A stretch of DNA of 64,000 nucleotides. Origin: Proteles cristata cristata (taxonomy: Eukaryota > Chordata > Mammalia > Carnivora > Hyaenidae). This document shows, in pieces, positions 53,827-63,305 of the stretch. A program made the translations under genes and the position numbers. The stretch lies in NCBI GenBank assembly GCA_017311185.1, contig JAESUZ010001752.1, positions 124,001-188,000 on the forward strand, in the 5' to 3' direction. The stretch's first letter is position 1. Each line of letters starts with the position of its first letter. A model generated the notes under the pieces. That model was not told the origin of the DNA. It saw nothing but the letters and a program-made list of their open reading frames with translations, and did no database searches.

Positions 53827-54920
53827 CTCCTGGCGTCAGACAAAGACACCGAAGGAGACCTCTGCCTCCAGGAGAAAGGAGCAGCTGGGCCTGGGTGCCT
53901 TTTGAGCCTGCTGTTTCTGGAGGCCTGTGCAGGTGGAGGTGAAAGCCCCCGTGCCCAGCCCTGCTCTGCAGCTTTTGCTGGGAGATTTCAGACTCGGAGC
54001 CTTACTTTTTCAGGCCTGGGTCTGCAGAGGCTCGGTGGGACTGGATCGGACTTAAAAAGTGGACTGGATTCCATTTAGAAACGGAACCGGCCTGGGATTG
54101 GATTGGGTCTCACTTAGAAACCAGAGGTGTGCACTTGGAAACCTGGCGGAACTAACTTTCGATTCGGTCCAATTTGGAAACTCGATCCGACTCGGATCGG
54201 ACCGGGTTTGGGCGTGGGACCGCGTGCTACTTAATCTGCCCCCGGGTCCGCGTGAGGCCTCAGGTGAAGGAAATTTTGTTTTAAGGCTGAACACGTGGCC
54301 TGGGTGGAGAACCTTTAACCTAAGTCAGGCTTCGCCATTTAAAAGGTGCCCTGGGGGAGAAAGAGGGGGCTTCAGCCGAGCACTCCCAGTAAGGGGTAGT
54401 TTGTGACGACTAGGAGGTGACCTGCCGAGAGACCCCAGTTTTTCTGGAGCCTGCAGCCGCGGCCTCCTGGGAAACCCGCAGAAGCCGCACGGGCTGAGAA
54501 TTCTGGCCCGAATCAGCTCTATCTGTGGTACCTGCTCCGGGGAGGAAGGTAGGATTTCGAGGCGTCCCTTCCGCTTCGTGGTTCAGATTGGTTGGAAGAG
54601 ACGTTGGTTCGCGAACCTTTCTCTCTGGGGCCGCTATGCATCTCATTTGTCTGATTTTGGTTTCTTGGGAAGTTGGTTTGCCAGCCCTCGGGTGGGGGCC
54701 CTCAAAAATGGCTGGCAGAATGGTGGGGTGCGCCCCCTGTGCAGCTAGGGTTCTAATAACTTGCCCGCTCCCAGGGGAATTCTCCTTCTTTCCTTCTGTA
54801 TTTTGGGAAGTAGCTCCGTGCCTCGGGTCTTTTGCCTCCTTTTTGAGGCTCTGTCTTGTGTCGGTGGGATCCTTCAGTACTGCCGGGAATAGTTCCTGTT
54901 TGTCCAGCTGAAACCTGACA
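53827..54920 (+). promoter_or_regulatory. CpG-rich tract after the LTR, possible promoter or ERV leader
   Basis: By hand count about 34 CpG fall in 54030-54600, far above the rest of the window, making this the only CpG-island-like segment. It contains a short tandem-like array (54073-54181) and a donor-like AAG/GTAGGA at 54549. It could be the untranslated leader of the ERV attached to the LTR or an unmethylated gene promoter. A 222-codon minus frame (54410-55078) and a 128-codon plus frame (54525-54911) overlap; neither is recognisable. Confidence 0.45.
54073..54181 (+). repeat. Degenerate tandem array, TTNGAAAC units
   Basis: ATTTAGAAAC, ACTTAGAAAC, ACTTGGAAAC and ATTTGGAAAC start at 54073, 54112, 54133 and 54172. 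The spacing 39, 21, 39 implies a diverged 60-bp duplication. Related GGACTGGATCGG-like words flank it. Confidence 0.7.
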
Positions 54921-55019
54921 AGACAGTTGAAAGGGTTTTTTAAAAGGTGTCTCTTGTGGTCAGAAGTCAGCCAGATTGGAAGACATTCAGAGCCTGATGG
55001 GAACTTTTTAACTCTCCAG

Positions 55020-55104
55020 GAAATAAAATATTTTGAAGCTATTGTGGGAGGATTTATTAAAACATCCCAAAGAAACATACGTCTAAATCTAGAACATAAG
55101 AATC
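55020..55104 (+). other. Weak exon candidate 5' of the short SINE
   Basis: An acceptor-like TTTTTAACTCTCCAG ends at 55019. The open plus frame then reads EIKYFEAIVGGFIKTSQRN and is broken by the SINE insertion. No donor is evident. Confidence 0.2.
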
Positions 55105-55206
55105 CTTTTTTTTTTTTTTTAAATAAACTCTGTGCCCAGTGTGGGGCTTGAACTCACCACTGCCAGATCAAGAGCATGCTGAACTGAGTGAGCCAGCTGG
55201 GTGCTC
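55105..55206 (-). mobile_element. Short tRNA-like SINEC, antisense
   Basis: Only the tRNA-related half and a poly(T) are present (GGGGCTTGAACTCACCACTG, end CAGCTGGGTGCTC). TSD CTAGAACATAAGAATC (55089-55104) against CTAGAACATAGGAATC (55207-55222). The pyrimidine-rich region is absent. Confidence 0.9.
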
Positions 55207-55210
55207 CTAG

Positions 55211-55399
55211 AACATAGGAATCTTTTTGATTTCCATCTTAGCTGAAGTTCTCCCTGATGTAAAGAAGCAAGCTGCGGATAATGTAGTTGGATGGCTGGGT
55301 CAGTGTCTTGATATCTATCTGGTTGCAACCCAATTTTTTGAGGAATTAAAAACAACTGTACTTGTTTTGCAAATTGAATCTTTACAAGAACAGAAATAA
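55211..55399 (+). other. 62-codon frame, unrecognised
   Basis: An open frame directly after the SINE ends in TAA at 55397-55399; a stop precedes it. It has an amphipathic look (GWLGQCLDIYLVATQFFEEL). Its continuity with the frame at 55020 is broken by a register shift even after removing the SINE. No family recognised; it may be a decayed coding remnant or chance. Confidence 0.2.
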
Positions 55400-55969
55400 G
55401 GCTCTACAGACAATGCAAGACCCACCTATCCTTTTTTTTTTTTCTTAACCAGTCTCCACTCCCCTATTCCAATTCAAGTGACATCCAAAGTGTCTCTCCC
55501 ACCAGAATGCGGGTCTTTCTGATGGTCTGTTGCCTCCGGCTCGCAGAGACCCCCCAGTTGTGGGCCACCTGTGTGTAAATCAAGATCAGCACAAGTTAGG
55601 GTGCCATTGAGCTAATGAAAGAAATTGACAACAGATGATCACAATGAAATAAGTTTAAGACAGACTTGGTAAATCGAGGTTATTTTGAGTTAAAAATGCT
55701 CAACACTAGTAAATTGGGGGGGAAAGAAAATCATTTTTAGGGAGCAATTTACAAGAATAGCAATGTTCTATAATCCTTGTACATTTTCCTCCAAATACAG
55801 ATTACTAAAGAAATTGTTTTATTTCCTTACCCACTGATCTTTCTTCCCTTTTGATTCTGTAGCAAAGTTAGGACAGGGAAAGGGAGTGTAATACTTCTCT
55901 TTATTGGCTTAAAAATATTCAGTAGCTTACACTTAATATTTTTAAATTTAAGTTTTCATTTAATGAGGT
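55400..55969. other. Unassigned
   Basis: A T-run at 55431-55443 is followed by TTCTTAACCAG, another acceptor-like site, without a convincing exon. No repeat named. Confidence 0.3.
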
Positions 55970-56037
55970 AGAAAGAGCACTGGGCTGGGTTGGAAGATCT
56001 GGCTTCTAGTCCTGGTTCTGTGTGGCCTTAAGAAAAG

Positions 56038-56532
56038 CACATTCCAAGGGATATAGGAGTGTTGATGCATAGGAGCACGTGTACCCCAATGTCATAGCAA
56101 CACTCTCCACAATAGCCAAATCATGGAAAGAGCTGAAGTGTCCATCAACGGATGAATGGATCAAGAAGATGTGGTTTATCTATACCATGGAATACTACAT
56201 GGCAATGAGAAACAATGAAATCTGGCCATGTGTAGCAACATGGATGGACCTTGAGGGTGTTATGCTGAGCGAAATAAGTCAGGCAGAGAAGGACAAATAT
56301 CATATGTGTGCACGTATAGGAGGATTAGGAGGAACTTCACAGAAGACCAAGGGGGAGAAGATAGGGGGAAATGGTGGGGTGAAGGGAGAGAGGCAAACCA
56401 TGAGAGACTCTTGAATGCTGACAAAAACTGAGGACTGGTGGATGTGGGGGGGTAGGGGGGAGATGGGCATGGAGGAGGGCACTTGTGGGGATGAGCACTC
56501 GGTGTTATATGGAAACCAACTTGGCAATAAAC

Positions 56533-56565
<33 letters not shown>
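56038..56565 (+). mobile_element. Young carnivore L1, 5'-truncated
   Basis: Matches 466-1150 from the ORF2 end to the tail, with AATAAA (56526-56531) and a 25-bp pure poly(A). It lies in a MIR. The TSD is short (AAAAG at 56033-56037) and merges with the tail. Confidence 0.95.
56079..56414 (+). pseudogene. LINE-1 ORF2 C-terminal fragment, frameshifted
   Basis: The ORF2 C-terminal end (LSTIAKSWKELKCPSTDEW, WFIYTMEYYMAMRNNEI). One T is missing at about 56092 (AATGTCATAG versus AATGTTCATAG at 702), shifting the frame upstream. Non-functional. Confidence 0.88.
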
Positions 56566-56689
56566 GTCCATACCCTCTCGGGCCTCCTCTCCTCTTGGGA
56601 GTTGGTGAAAGTGATTTGTAAGGTCATCACCAGGTCTGGATTTCATGCCGGTACAGTTCAAGGCCAGGCAAGACCAGTCTGTTTAGTCA

Positions 56690-56775
56690 CTGCTACTGGA
56701 GCCCCTGTTAAGCACAAGACCTTGTGCTGGGCTTGGGGATACAATCAGTGAAAACATACCTGAGGTTCAGGTCAG
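56690..56775 (-). mobile_element. L2 3' fragment
   Basis: 'cttgtgctgggcttggggat' then 'acaatcagtgaaaacat' matches antisense L2. Confidence 0.55.
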
Positions 56776-56779
56776 TGTA

Positions 56780-56995
56780 GTTCCCGCTGTGGGTTGCCTG
56801 GGATTCTATCCCAGCACTGCTGCTTACTTGTTAGGGAATCACAGTCAGGTTATTTCTCTTCTAATCCTCATTTTCCTCATGAGATTGTTATGCTAGTAAA
56901 ATAAAGGAATCCATGTCCAGGGATTCCTATAGGGCCTGGCACATAGTGGACATTCAAATAATGTTGGCTTTTATTATAATTATTATTGGTGGAGG
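56780..56995 (+). mobile_element. MIR SINE
   Basis: 'tatcccagcactgctgctta', 'aatcctcattttcctcatga' and 'agggcctggcacatagtgga' are MIR. Confidence 0.85.
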
Positions 56996-56999
56996 AGGC

Positions 57000-57345
57000 A
57001 GGCATTAATTCAATAATCAGAGAAAGAAATACAGCATTTCATCTGTGCTAAGTGCTCTGAGAGCATTTATCAGGAGGATTTCCTTGGCCTGGGAAATAAT
57101 GATTAAGATCTGAAGGATAAATTCACTAGTTGGAGGGGAGTGGAATAGTCAGGGGAACAGGAAATGCAAAGGTCCTATGCCACGAGGAGGCACAGATTTC
57201 TGGGACCTTAAAGTCGGCCAGGGTGAAGGGGAACAAGGAGGGAGAGCATGGAGGTTGGCAATGAGTCAGGGACCAGCCTGTTCTGGGCTCTGTCTGAGCT
57301 GAAGCTTTAGAAAAACTGGTTTTGCATGAGTCTCTAGGAGGCCAG
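57000..57345 (-). mobile_element. L2 LINE internal 3' region
   Basis: 'agtcaggggaacaggaaatg', 'caaaggtcctatgccacgag' and 'gggagagcatggaggttggc' fit antisense L2. Confidence 0.65.
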
Positions 57346-57865
57346 AGCTGCCAGGGTCAGACACTCTGAAGTGATGTCCCACAAGGAGTTGGCTTTCTCC
57401 AGAGTGGAACCCACCTTCTAAGGGACACTAGGAAAGTGCATGTGAGGAGTTGTGGCTCAGAAGATTGATATTACCTGGGCCGTTATGTACTTAGATAGGT
57501 CATGCTTTGGGGAACAAAGTTCTGATCATTTCAGCGTCCTGTTCAGGTCACCTTATGACTGATTGGATTTAAATAGTGTCTGAAGATGAAAACAATTCTT
57601 CCCTGTTCACAGGAAGACAAGACGTAATGGGTCTTCAGCTTTTGGGATCATCTTCACCATTTGAGAATGCTGAAACCTGTGAATTTTCTGTCTTGAGAGA
57701 TGTATTTGCATACTTAAATCCATATTTGAGTACATTTTGAGGTTGGGTTCTTGGATTTCCCTGAAACCCATCCATGGCCCCAGGTTAAATGTCTTTCTAG
57801 TGCATGGTGTTATCTCACATTATGGTTTCTCTGTCTCCCTGCCCCTGTGTATCTTGTCCTGTCCT
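57346..57865. other. Unassigned
   Basis: No feature recognised over ~520 bp. Confidence 0.3.
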
Positions 57866-58081
57866 TTCTTTTTTTTTTTTTTTTTTTTAAGTTTATTTAT
57901 TTTTGGGAGAGAGAATGAGTAGGGGAGGGGCAGAAAGAGAGCGGGGATAGAGAATCCCAAGCAGGCTCTGTGCTGTCAGCAGAGAGCCCAATGTGGGACT
58001 TGAACTCGTGAACAGTGAGATCATGATTTGAACTGAAATCAAGAGTTGGATGCTTAACTGGCTGAGTCACCCAGGCTCCCC
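57866..58081 (-). mobile_element. SINEC, diverged
   Basis: Begins with a long T-run (57868-57888), continues GTTTATTTATTTTTGGGAGA and ends GTCACCCAGGCTCCCC. TSD unclear. Confidence 0.93.
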
Positions 58082-58278
58082 TTCTGGTTTCCTTTTCTAT
58101 TGTTGTTGCTTTGATTTTGGACCCTTGTATCTTTTCCTTTAGACTGTTTTAATTTCCTCTGAACTTGTCTTTCTGCCTGTAGTTTCTCACCCCTCCAATT
58201 GTTTCTCCATGTATTCTATGGAAAAAAAATATATTGAGGGGATATAAGTGAGATAAAGTTGTAAATATTTATTTTCAG

Positions 58279-58362
58279 AATAAAGTAAATCAGGCCTATA
58301 AATATTTGGAAAATACATATGAACTAAAGCAAACAATGGTCTCAGCACTCAGGCAACTAATG
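58279..58362 (+). other. Candidate coding exon, 28 codons
   Basis: Preceded by TATTTATTTTCAG and followed by ATG/GTATGT, giving an 84-bp segment. Only one of three plus frames is open. It reads as a helix-like peptide containing KYLENTYELKQTMVSALRQL. No repeat covers it. I do not recognise the protein; the helix pattern would fit a coiled or helical-repeat protein, but this is inference. Chance splice-like signals cannot be excluded. Confidence 0.35.
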
Positions 58363-58429
58363 GTATGTTTTTCCCTAGTATTTTACTGTAGAAAGTTTCT
58401 TTTGTATTGTTGTGATCAAACTGTATGCA

Positions 58430-58605
58430 TGTATATGTTTAGGTTTATTCTTAATATTTACTTTTCCTTTACCTTAACTGTGTATATGTGTTTTTATTAT
58501 GGAAAGTATGAAACATACACAAATGCAGAAACAATATTGTAATGTACCCAAGCCCCTACGTACTAAATTCCTAGCTTCAAAAATTATCAATCTTGTATCA
58601 GTGAA
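58430..58605. mobile_element. Old L1M-type fragment
   Basis: 'tatggaaagtatgaaacata' and 'gcttcaaaaattatcaatct' recall a common piece of old L1 sequence; orientation uncertain. Confidence 0.45.
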
Positions 58606-59115
58606 CTTGTGATGTGTAACAAATGGTCTCAAACTTTAGCAGTTTAAAGTAACAAGATTTAGCAACTAATTTAATTCATAATTTTCTGGGGGAGTGATTT
58701 GGGTTGGGCTCAGCTGTGTGGTTCTTTTGCTAGTCTTGGCTGGCCTTAGTTGTACATCTATGTTTTACTGTCACTTAGATGACTCTTCTGAGATTGGTTG
58801 GCTGCATGTGGGGCCACAGGAGGGATTAGGTCTGTGTATCTCTTTTCATCCAGCAGGTTATTCCTAGGCTTCTTTATATGGTGATGGAAGACTTCCAAGC
58901 AAGCAAGAAGCAAGTGTAACGCATAAGTACTTAGTGAGCTTCTGGTTGCATCTCATTTACTAATACTTCATTGGCCAAAGTGAGTCACAGGGTCAGTTCA
59001 CACTCAAGGGATAGAGAAATTGATTCTACCTCCTGACAAGAGATCTGCGGCATCATATTGTAAGGGCATGGATGTAGACAGAAGGATTTGTGGCCATTTT
59101 TATAATCTACAAGAT
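58606..59115 (-). mobile_element. LTR-like (MaLR-type) element
   Basis: 'gatgtgtaacaaatggtctc', 'aattttctgggggagtgatt', 'cttctttatatggtgatgga' and 'tttgtggccatttttataat' are in the same order as words in 62690-63185, so the two are copies of one family. The MLT1-type assignment is tentative. Confidence 0.55.
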
Positions 59116-59150
59116 GTGCTAATAATAACGTTAGTAAATTATCATTTTTT

Positions 59151-59374
59151 TTTCATTTAAAATGTTTTATTTCTAGGAGAGAGAGAGAGAGAGAGACAGA
59201 GAGAGCATGAGCAGGGGAGGGTCAGAGAGAGAGGGAGTCACAGACTGAAACAGGCTCCAGGCTCTGAGCTGGCAGTCAGCACAGAGCTCGACGTGGGGCT
59301 CGAACCCACGAACCGCGAGATCATGACCTAAGTGAAAGTCAGACGCTTAACCGACTAAGCCACCCAGGCGCCCC
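59151..59374 (-). mobile_element. SINEC, GCCAGCTCAGAG variant, young
   Basis: Nearly identical in body to the copies at 20175 and 25037. Perfect 18-bp TSD AGTAAATTATCATTTTTT at 59133-59150 and 59375-59392. Intact CpGs (CTCGAACCCACGAACCGCGA). Confidence 0.98.
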
Positions 59375-59394
59375 AGTAAATTATCATTTTTTGA

Positions 59395-59715
59395 TGTTCT
59401 TGGTAACTTGTCATGAATATAATTTAGATGGCTGGGTAACGTGCCACCCAGTGGATGTACTGAACCTTGTGTGACCATTCCCCTATTGTTTGATAGTCCG
59501 GTCATTGCCATTTTTCTGCCATTATCAATAATGGTACAATGGATGCTTTGTGCATAAAGCTTTTTCTGGTTTTAGGATTATTTCCTCAGAGTAGTCACAA
59601 AAGTGATATTACTGTGTCAAACATTTTAGAGCTCTTAGTACACTTTGCCAAATTGCTTTCCAAAAGGATTGTATCAATTTACACTCCCACCAGTGTGTGT
59701 GAGAGTACCCCATAG
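59395..59715 (-). mobile_element. L1M ORF2 3' segment, antisense
   Basis: 'gataccattgccatttttct'-like text, 'tgccattatcaataatggta' and 'caatttacactcccaccagt' match antisense L1. Confidence 0.65.
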
Positions 59716-59840
59716 GGATCCTTCTAAAATGCAAATCTGATTATCTCATGCCCAGTTTAAAAATGATCTCTGCTGCCTTCACAATAAAGCCTAAACTATG
59801 TAAGACAAACATGTCTGCTACGTGACTTTTGAATAACTAT
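59716..59840 (+). mobile_element. L2 fragment
   Basis: 'gatccttctaaaatgcaaat' then 'ctgattatctcatgcccagt' match L2. Confidence 0.65.
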
Positions 59841-60164
59841 CAAGCTGAAAGAGTGTTTTAGCTTGATAAGACCCTATATCCAAAGGCCATAGAATCTAGT
59901 GAGGAAACAAGTCTGGTTAGGCATGGAACCAAGAATAGAATCCATCACTCTCATGTTGTCCTTGAATGCAGCTATTATTATAGGAGAGGAAGCCGAGGGT
60001 CCGTGTTCTGTAGAACCTAGTCGTAGCTTTCTATCTACAGCATTATCTGTTTTAGCATTATAGAATCTTTGCAAAGGAGTATATGTATAAGTACATATTT
60101 AATCAATGCAAATAAATTATAACACATTTGTTTTGTTGGTTAGAATTCTTTGGTTCCTGAAAAC
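59841..60164. other. Unassigned, small hairpin
   Basis: TATCAAGCT (59838-59846) pairs with AGCTTGATA (59860-59868) around a 13-nt loop. Otherwise nothing recognised. Confidence 0.4.
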
Positions 60165-60370
60165 TACAGACTGAGATTTGGAATGAGACATCTTCGTTTG
60201 AATTCACATTCTGTCATTTACTAGAATTTGAGCAAGATTTAACAGCTCTATGCCTCAGTTTCGTTAATTGTAAGATATAGATAATAATGCCTATATTTTA
60301 GGGGTTTAGTGATGATTTAACATATGCATCAAATGTATAACAGAACCATTCAGTGATAACTATTATTATG
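60165..60370 (+). mobile_element. MIR SINE
   Basis: 'ctgtcatttactagaatttg', 'tgcctcagtttcgttaattg' and 'gtgatgatttaacat' fit MIR. Confidence 0.8.
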
Positions 60371-60523
60371 TGAGGTGAATAAGTAGAAGGGAACTGTAAA
60401 TGTAACTGAAATGAGGAGGCTTTGATAATCCAGGACTATAAATAAAGCTCTGTGACTTTTAACACCAAGTTTTCTTGATTTGGAATTCAGTTCAGTCTCC
60501 TAGCTGGAATTTTTGCCTTTTCT

Positions 60524-60744
60524 TCTTTTTTTTACTTTTTATTTTTTTATTTTTTAACATTTATTCATTTTTGAGAGCATGTGAATGGGGGAGGGGCAGA
60601 GAGAGGGAGATAAAAAATCTGAAGCAGGCCCCAGGCTCGGAGCTGTCAGCACAGAGCCGGGCTTGGGACTCAAACCCATGAACTGCGAGATCAGGACCAG
60701 AGCCAAAGTTGGATGTTTAATTGACGGAGCCACCCATGCGCCCT
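60524..60744 (-). mobile_element. SINEC (felid CAN-SINE)
   Basis: Antisense copy. An 18-bp TSD GGAATTTTTGCCTTTTCT (60506-60523) recurs at 60745-60762 with one mismatch. Confidence 0.98.
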
Positions 60745-60784
60745 GGAATTCTTGCCTTTTCTAAGGTTTTTACCCACCCCCCAG

Positions 60785-60888
60785 TATTCTTGAGACTCCC
60801 TGGGTTCCTGAGTCCTTGGTTCTCCTTGATGCCCACCTCTATGCCCTGCCTAGAAAGGGAGAGCAGAGACCAAGATGCTTTCCTGGAG
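60785..60888 (+). other. Candidate exon with strong splice signals
   Basis: TTTTTACCCACCCCCCAG precedes and CTGGAG/GTAAAT follows, bounding 104 bp. Two plus frames stay open across it, one containing SLMPTSMPCLERESRDQDAF, so coding potential is ambiguous. No repeat covers it. It may be a non-coding exon, a decayed exon or chance. Confidence 0.3.
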
Positions 60889-61139
60889 GTAAATTTCCTC
60901 AACCAGTGATCTCCAGGATGCCCTTGTGCTGTTGGTGTGTCTGGTGTCCAGGAATTCTAGGACTTGTTCGTTACCCATTGTGAATATGTATCTCCTGATT
61001 TGCTCAAGCCAACTTGGTTTTCCAGTGCAGTCTTTTTATAGGCTAGGATGTTTTAGTGTGGTACTGTCCAGTGGAAATACAGTGTGGGCCACATAAATAA
61101 TTTTAAATCTTGCAGCAGACACATTAAAAGTAGATGAGG

Positions 61140-61578
61140 GGTGCCTGGGTGGCTCAGTCAGTTAAGTGTCTTTTTCTTTTCTTTTTGTTTTTTTATTTTT
61201 TGCTTTTTTAAAAATTTATTTTTGAGAGAGAGAGAGCATAAGCAGGGGAGTGGCAGAGAGAGAGGGAGACAAAGAATCCAAAGCAGGCTCCAGGCTCTCA
61301 GCTGACAGCACAGAGCCCGATGCGGGGCTCAAACCCTGGAGCTGTGAGATCATGACCTGAGCTAAAGTCGGACACTTAACTGACTGAGCCACCCAGGTGC
61401 TCCTAAGTGTCTGACTTTTGGTTTCAACTCAGGTTATGATCTCATGGCTTGTGGGACTGAGACCTGCATCAGGCTATGCACTGTTAGCACAAGTTCTCGA
61501 TCTTCCGCTCTCTCTGCCCCTTCCCTGCTCTCTTGCACCTACTCTCTCACTCTCTCAAAATAAATAAACATTAAGAAA
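61140..61578 (+). mobile_element. SINEC, outer, split by another SINE
   Basis: The left part GGGTGCCTGGGTGGCTCAG ends at TTAAGTGTCT; the right part resumes TAAGTGTCTGACTTTTGG and runs to AAAATAAATAAACATTAAG. Interrupted by 61172-61403. Confidence 0.93.
61172..61403 (-). mobile_element. SINEC, inner, opposite strand
   Basis: A full antisense SINEC inside a plus-strand SINEC. Perfect 9-bp TSD TAAGTGTCT at 61163-61171 and 61404-61412. Confidence 0.95.
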
Positions 61579-61805
61579 ATAAATGAAATGAATTTTAACA
61601 TGTCATTTAACTCAATATATGTAAATATTTTTTCAACATATAACATGAAATTATTAATGAAATAATTTACTTGAGTTTTTTCATAGGAAGCCCTTGAAAT
61701 CTTTTATATTTTATGCTAATGTCTCAAGTTGGACTAGCCACATTTTAAGTGCTCCGTAGCCATATGTGGCTAGTGGCTGCTATATGGGACGACAGAGTTC
61801 TAGAA

Positions 61806-62394
61806 CAAAACTACCTGTATTCCAAGTGACCCCACATGCCATTATTTTTCTTGAAAACTTACTTCTGACTCCAGTTTGGTGAGTCTGTGAGGGGTTTAAC
61901 TTCCTACATGTTGTGCCTAGGATTATTTCCTTTTAATTTAGTATTGTGTCTCATTTACCAATTCAGACTCCATTTCCATTGCAATGCCTTCCTTTTAGGG
62001 ATCTCTTGTATTTTCCTACTTTGCTGCTACTCTATCAGAGAAAAATGTTTTAAATCCTTGAACATCAATAGGTAGGGGGAAAGAAAGTCAGAATTTCCCT
62101 TCCTCTCATGCAGTTCCTCTGCTTCTATGTGGATTTGTAGATACAAAGTATATGTGGGAATCTATAACTCAAGTGCATGATGGGGAATGAATATCTCTTA
62201 ACAATGGCTGGAAGTGTCTGAGCCCTAGGCATTGGGCCACCTAAAATGTTCTGTTGACTCCTGGAAGTTATGCTAGGTGGAGTATAAAGGAGTGATGTGG
62301 AGGGGCAGAGACCAGTGGATCTGTACTGGTACAGACTTCCTGGAGGAGGCATGCACTGGATGAATTCTCCATTAGTGACAATGGGGTTATGGAG
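61806..62394. other. Unassigned
   Basis: No recognised repeat or gene over ~590 bp. Confidence 0.3.
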
Positions 62395-62515
62395 GTCCTA
62401 CTGTGTCCAAGAGATTCATAAGCCTTGTTATTATTCCTGTATAGAGGTTAACAAGGTGCCTTGTTATTACTCCTCCAAGAGGTTAAGTAACTTAGCCAGG
62501 GCCTTAAGAAAAGAC
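62395..62515 (-). mobile_element. MIR fragment
   Basis: 'tccaagaggttaagtaactt' and 'agccagggcc' fit antisense MIR. GCCTTGTTATTA-type words occur twice nearby (62423, 62459). Confidence 0.5.
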
Positions 62516-62689
62516 CCTTGTCTGGGGTCTCCAGAGAGCTTGCTCCTTCCAGTGTCACACTGCTGCCCTTGAATGGCTAAGGATTGGCTCAAGGGACCAC
62601 TGGGGTGTATCCAGGGAGCCTTTGCTGGAGAGCAAGAGGTCTCTGCAGCAAATGTTTGTAATTTCTTACAGAGAATATGGTTACAGTGC
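62516..62689. other. Unassigned
   Basis: Nothing recognised. Confidence 0.3.
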
Positions 62690-63185
62690 ATTGGTACTAC
62701 ATTAGTTATCGCTGTGAAACAAATTCCCCCAAAATGGCATAAAGCAATTCTTATTCTCATAATTCTGTGGGTCAGGAACTGGCTGACCAAGTGGAATTGG
62801 CTAATCTCTGCTCTAACATGGGAGGCCCCAGTTGGAAGACTCAAAGACTGAGGGCTAGAAAGATCTGAAGACCTGTTTATTCCCAGATCTGCTGGTGTCA
62901 GTGAGGTAGGTGCCTCAGACCTCTCCATGTCCTCTCTCTAGTAGACTGATTGTGGTTTTCTCCCAGCATGGTGGCTGGATTCTGAAGAACCAGCTGAGTT
63001 CTATTGCTGATCATTGCCTTGCCCCAGAAGTCCTGTACTTCATGAGCAAGGTAGTCACCAAGTCCTGTTTGAGTATCAGGGAGAGGTGAATCCGACTCTT
63101 CCTCTCCATGGACGTGGCAAGGCCCCAGGCCGGCAAGTGACACCAGAAATACTTCTGTGGCCATTTTTGGAAAATACAGTCTGTT
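62690..63185 (-). mobile_element. LTR-like (MaLR-type) element
   Basis: Words shared with 58606-59115: 'gctgtgaaacaaattccccc', 'ataattctgtgggtcaggaa', 'cccagcatggtggctggatt' and 'tctgtggccatttttggaaa'. Same family and orientation as that copy. Frames on both strands are not genes. Confidence 0.55.
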
Positions 63186-63194
63186 ATGGTCCTC

Positions 63195-63305
63195 ATCAGT
63201 GTTGTTGATTCACTTATGGATGAGGAAGGAATGGAGGAGAGGTAACTGGGAAGGAAGTATTTTACGGAGATGCCAGAGTCTCTAGTAAATGTCAAAATAA
63301 TGAAG
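63195..63305 (-). mobile_element. MIR fragment
   Basis: 'cacttatggatgaggaagga' and 'gagaggtaactgggaaggaa' resemble antisense MIR core. Confidence 0.45.

Larger units (their letters stand above)
55970..56640 (+). mobile_element. MIR SINE split by a young L1
   Basis: 'agagcactgggctgggttgg' and 'tcctggttctgtgtggcctt' precede the L1; 'ccctctcgggcctcctctcc' follows it as the MIR core. Confidence 0.7.
61055..61805 (+). mobile_element. MER33/MER3-type hAT MITE holding nested SINEs
   Basis: 'actgtccagtggaaatacag' and 'gggccacataaataatttta' at the left, and 'ttggactagccacattttaa' and 'catatgtggctagtggctgc' at the right, are the two ends of a Charlie-type MITE, split by 61140-61578. Confidence 0.7.

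Noticed and set aside
54410..55078. 222-codon minus-strand frame, the longest non-LINE frame
   Set aside because: It lies antisense across the CpG-rich tract; the GC-rich composition explains the lack of stops. No domain, splice or promoter signal fits that strand.
53527..55400. Complete provirus downstream of the LTR
   Set aside because: No second LTR, primer-binding site, gag, pol or env could be recognised.
56260..56661. 133- and 75-codon minus frames
   Set aside because: Antisense translations of the young L1 3'UTR and its poly(A).
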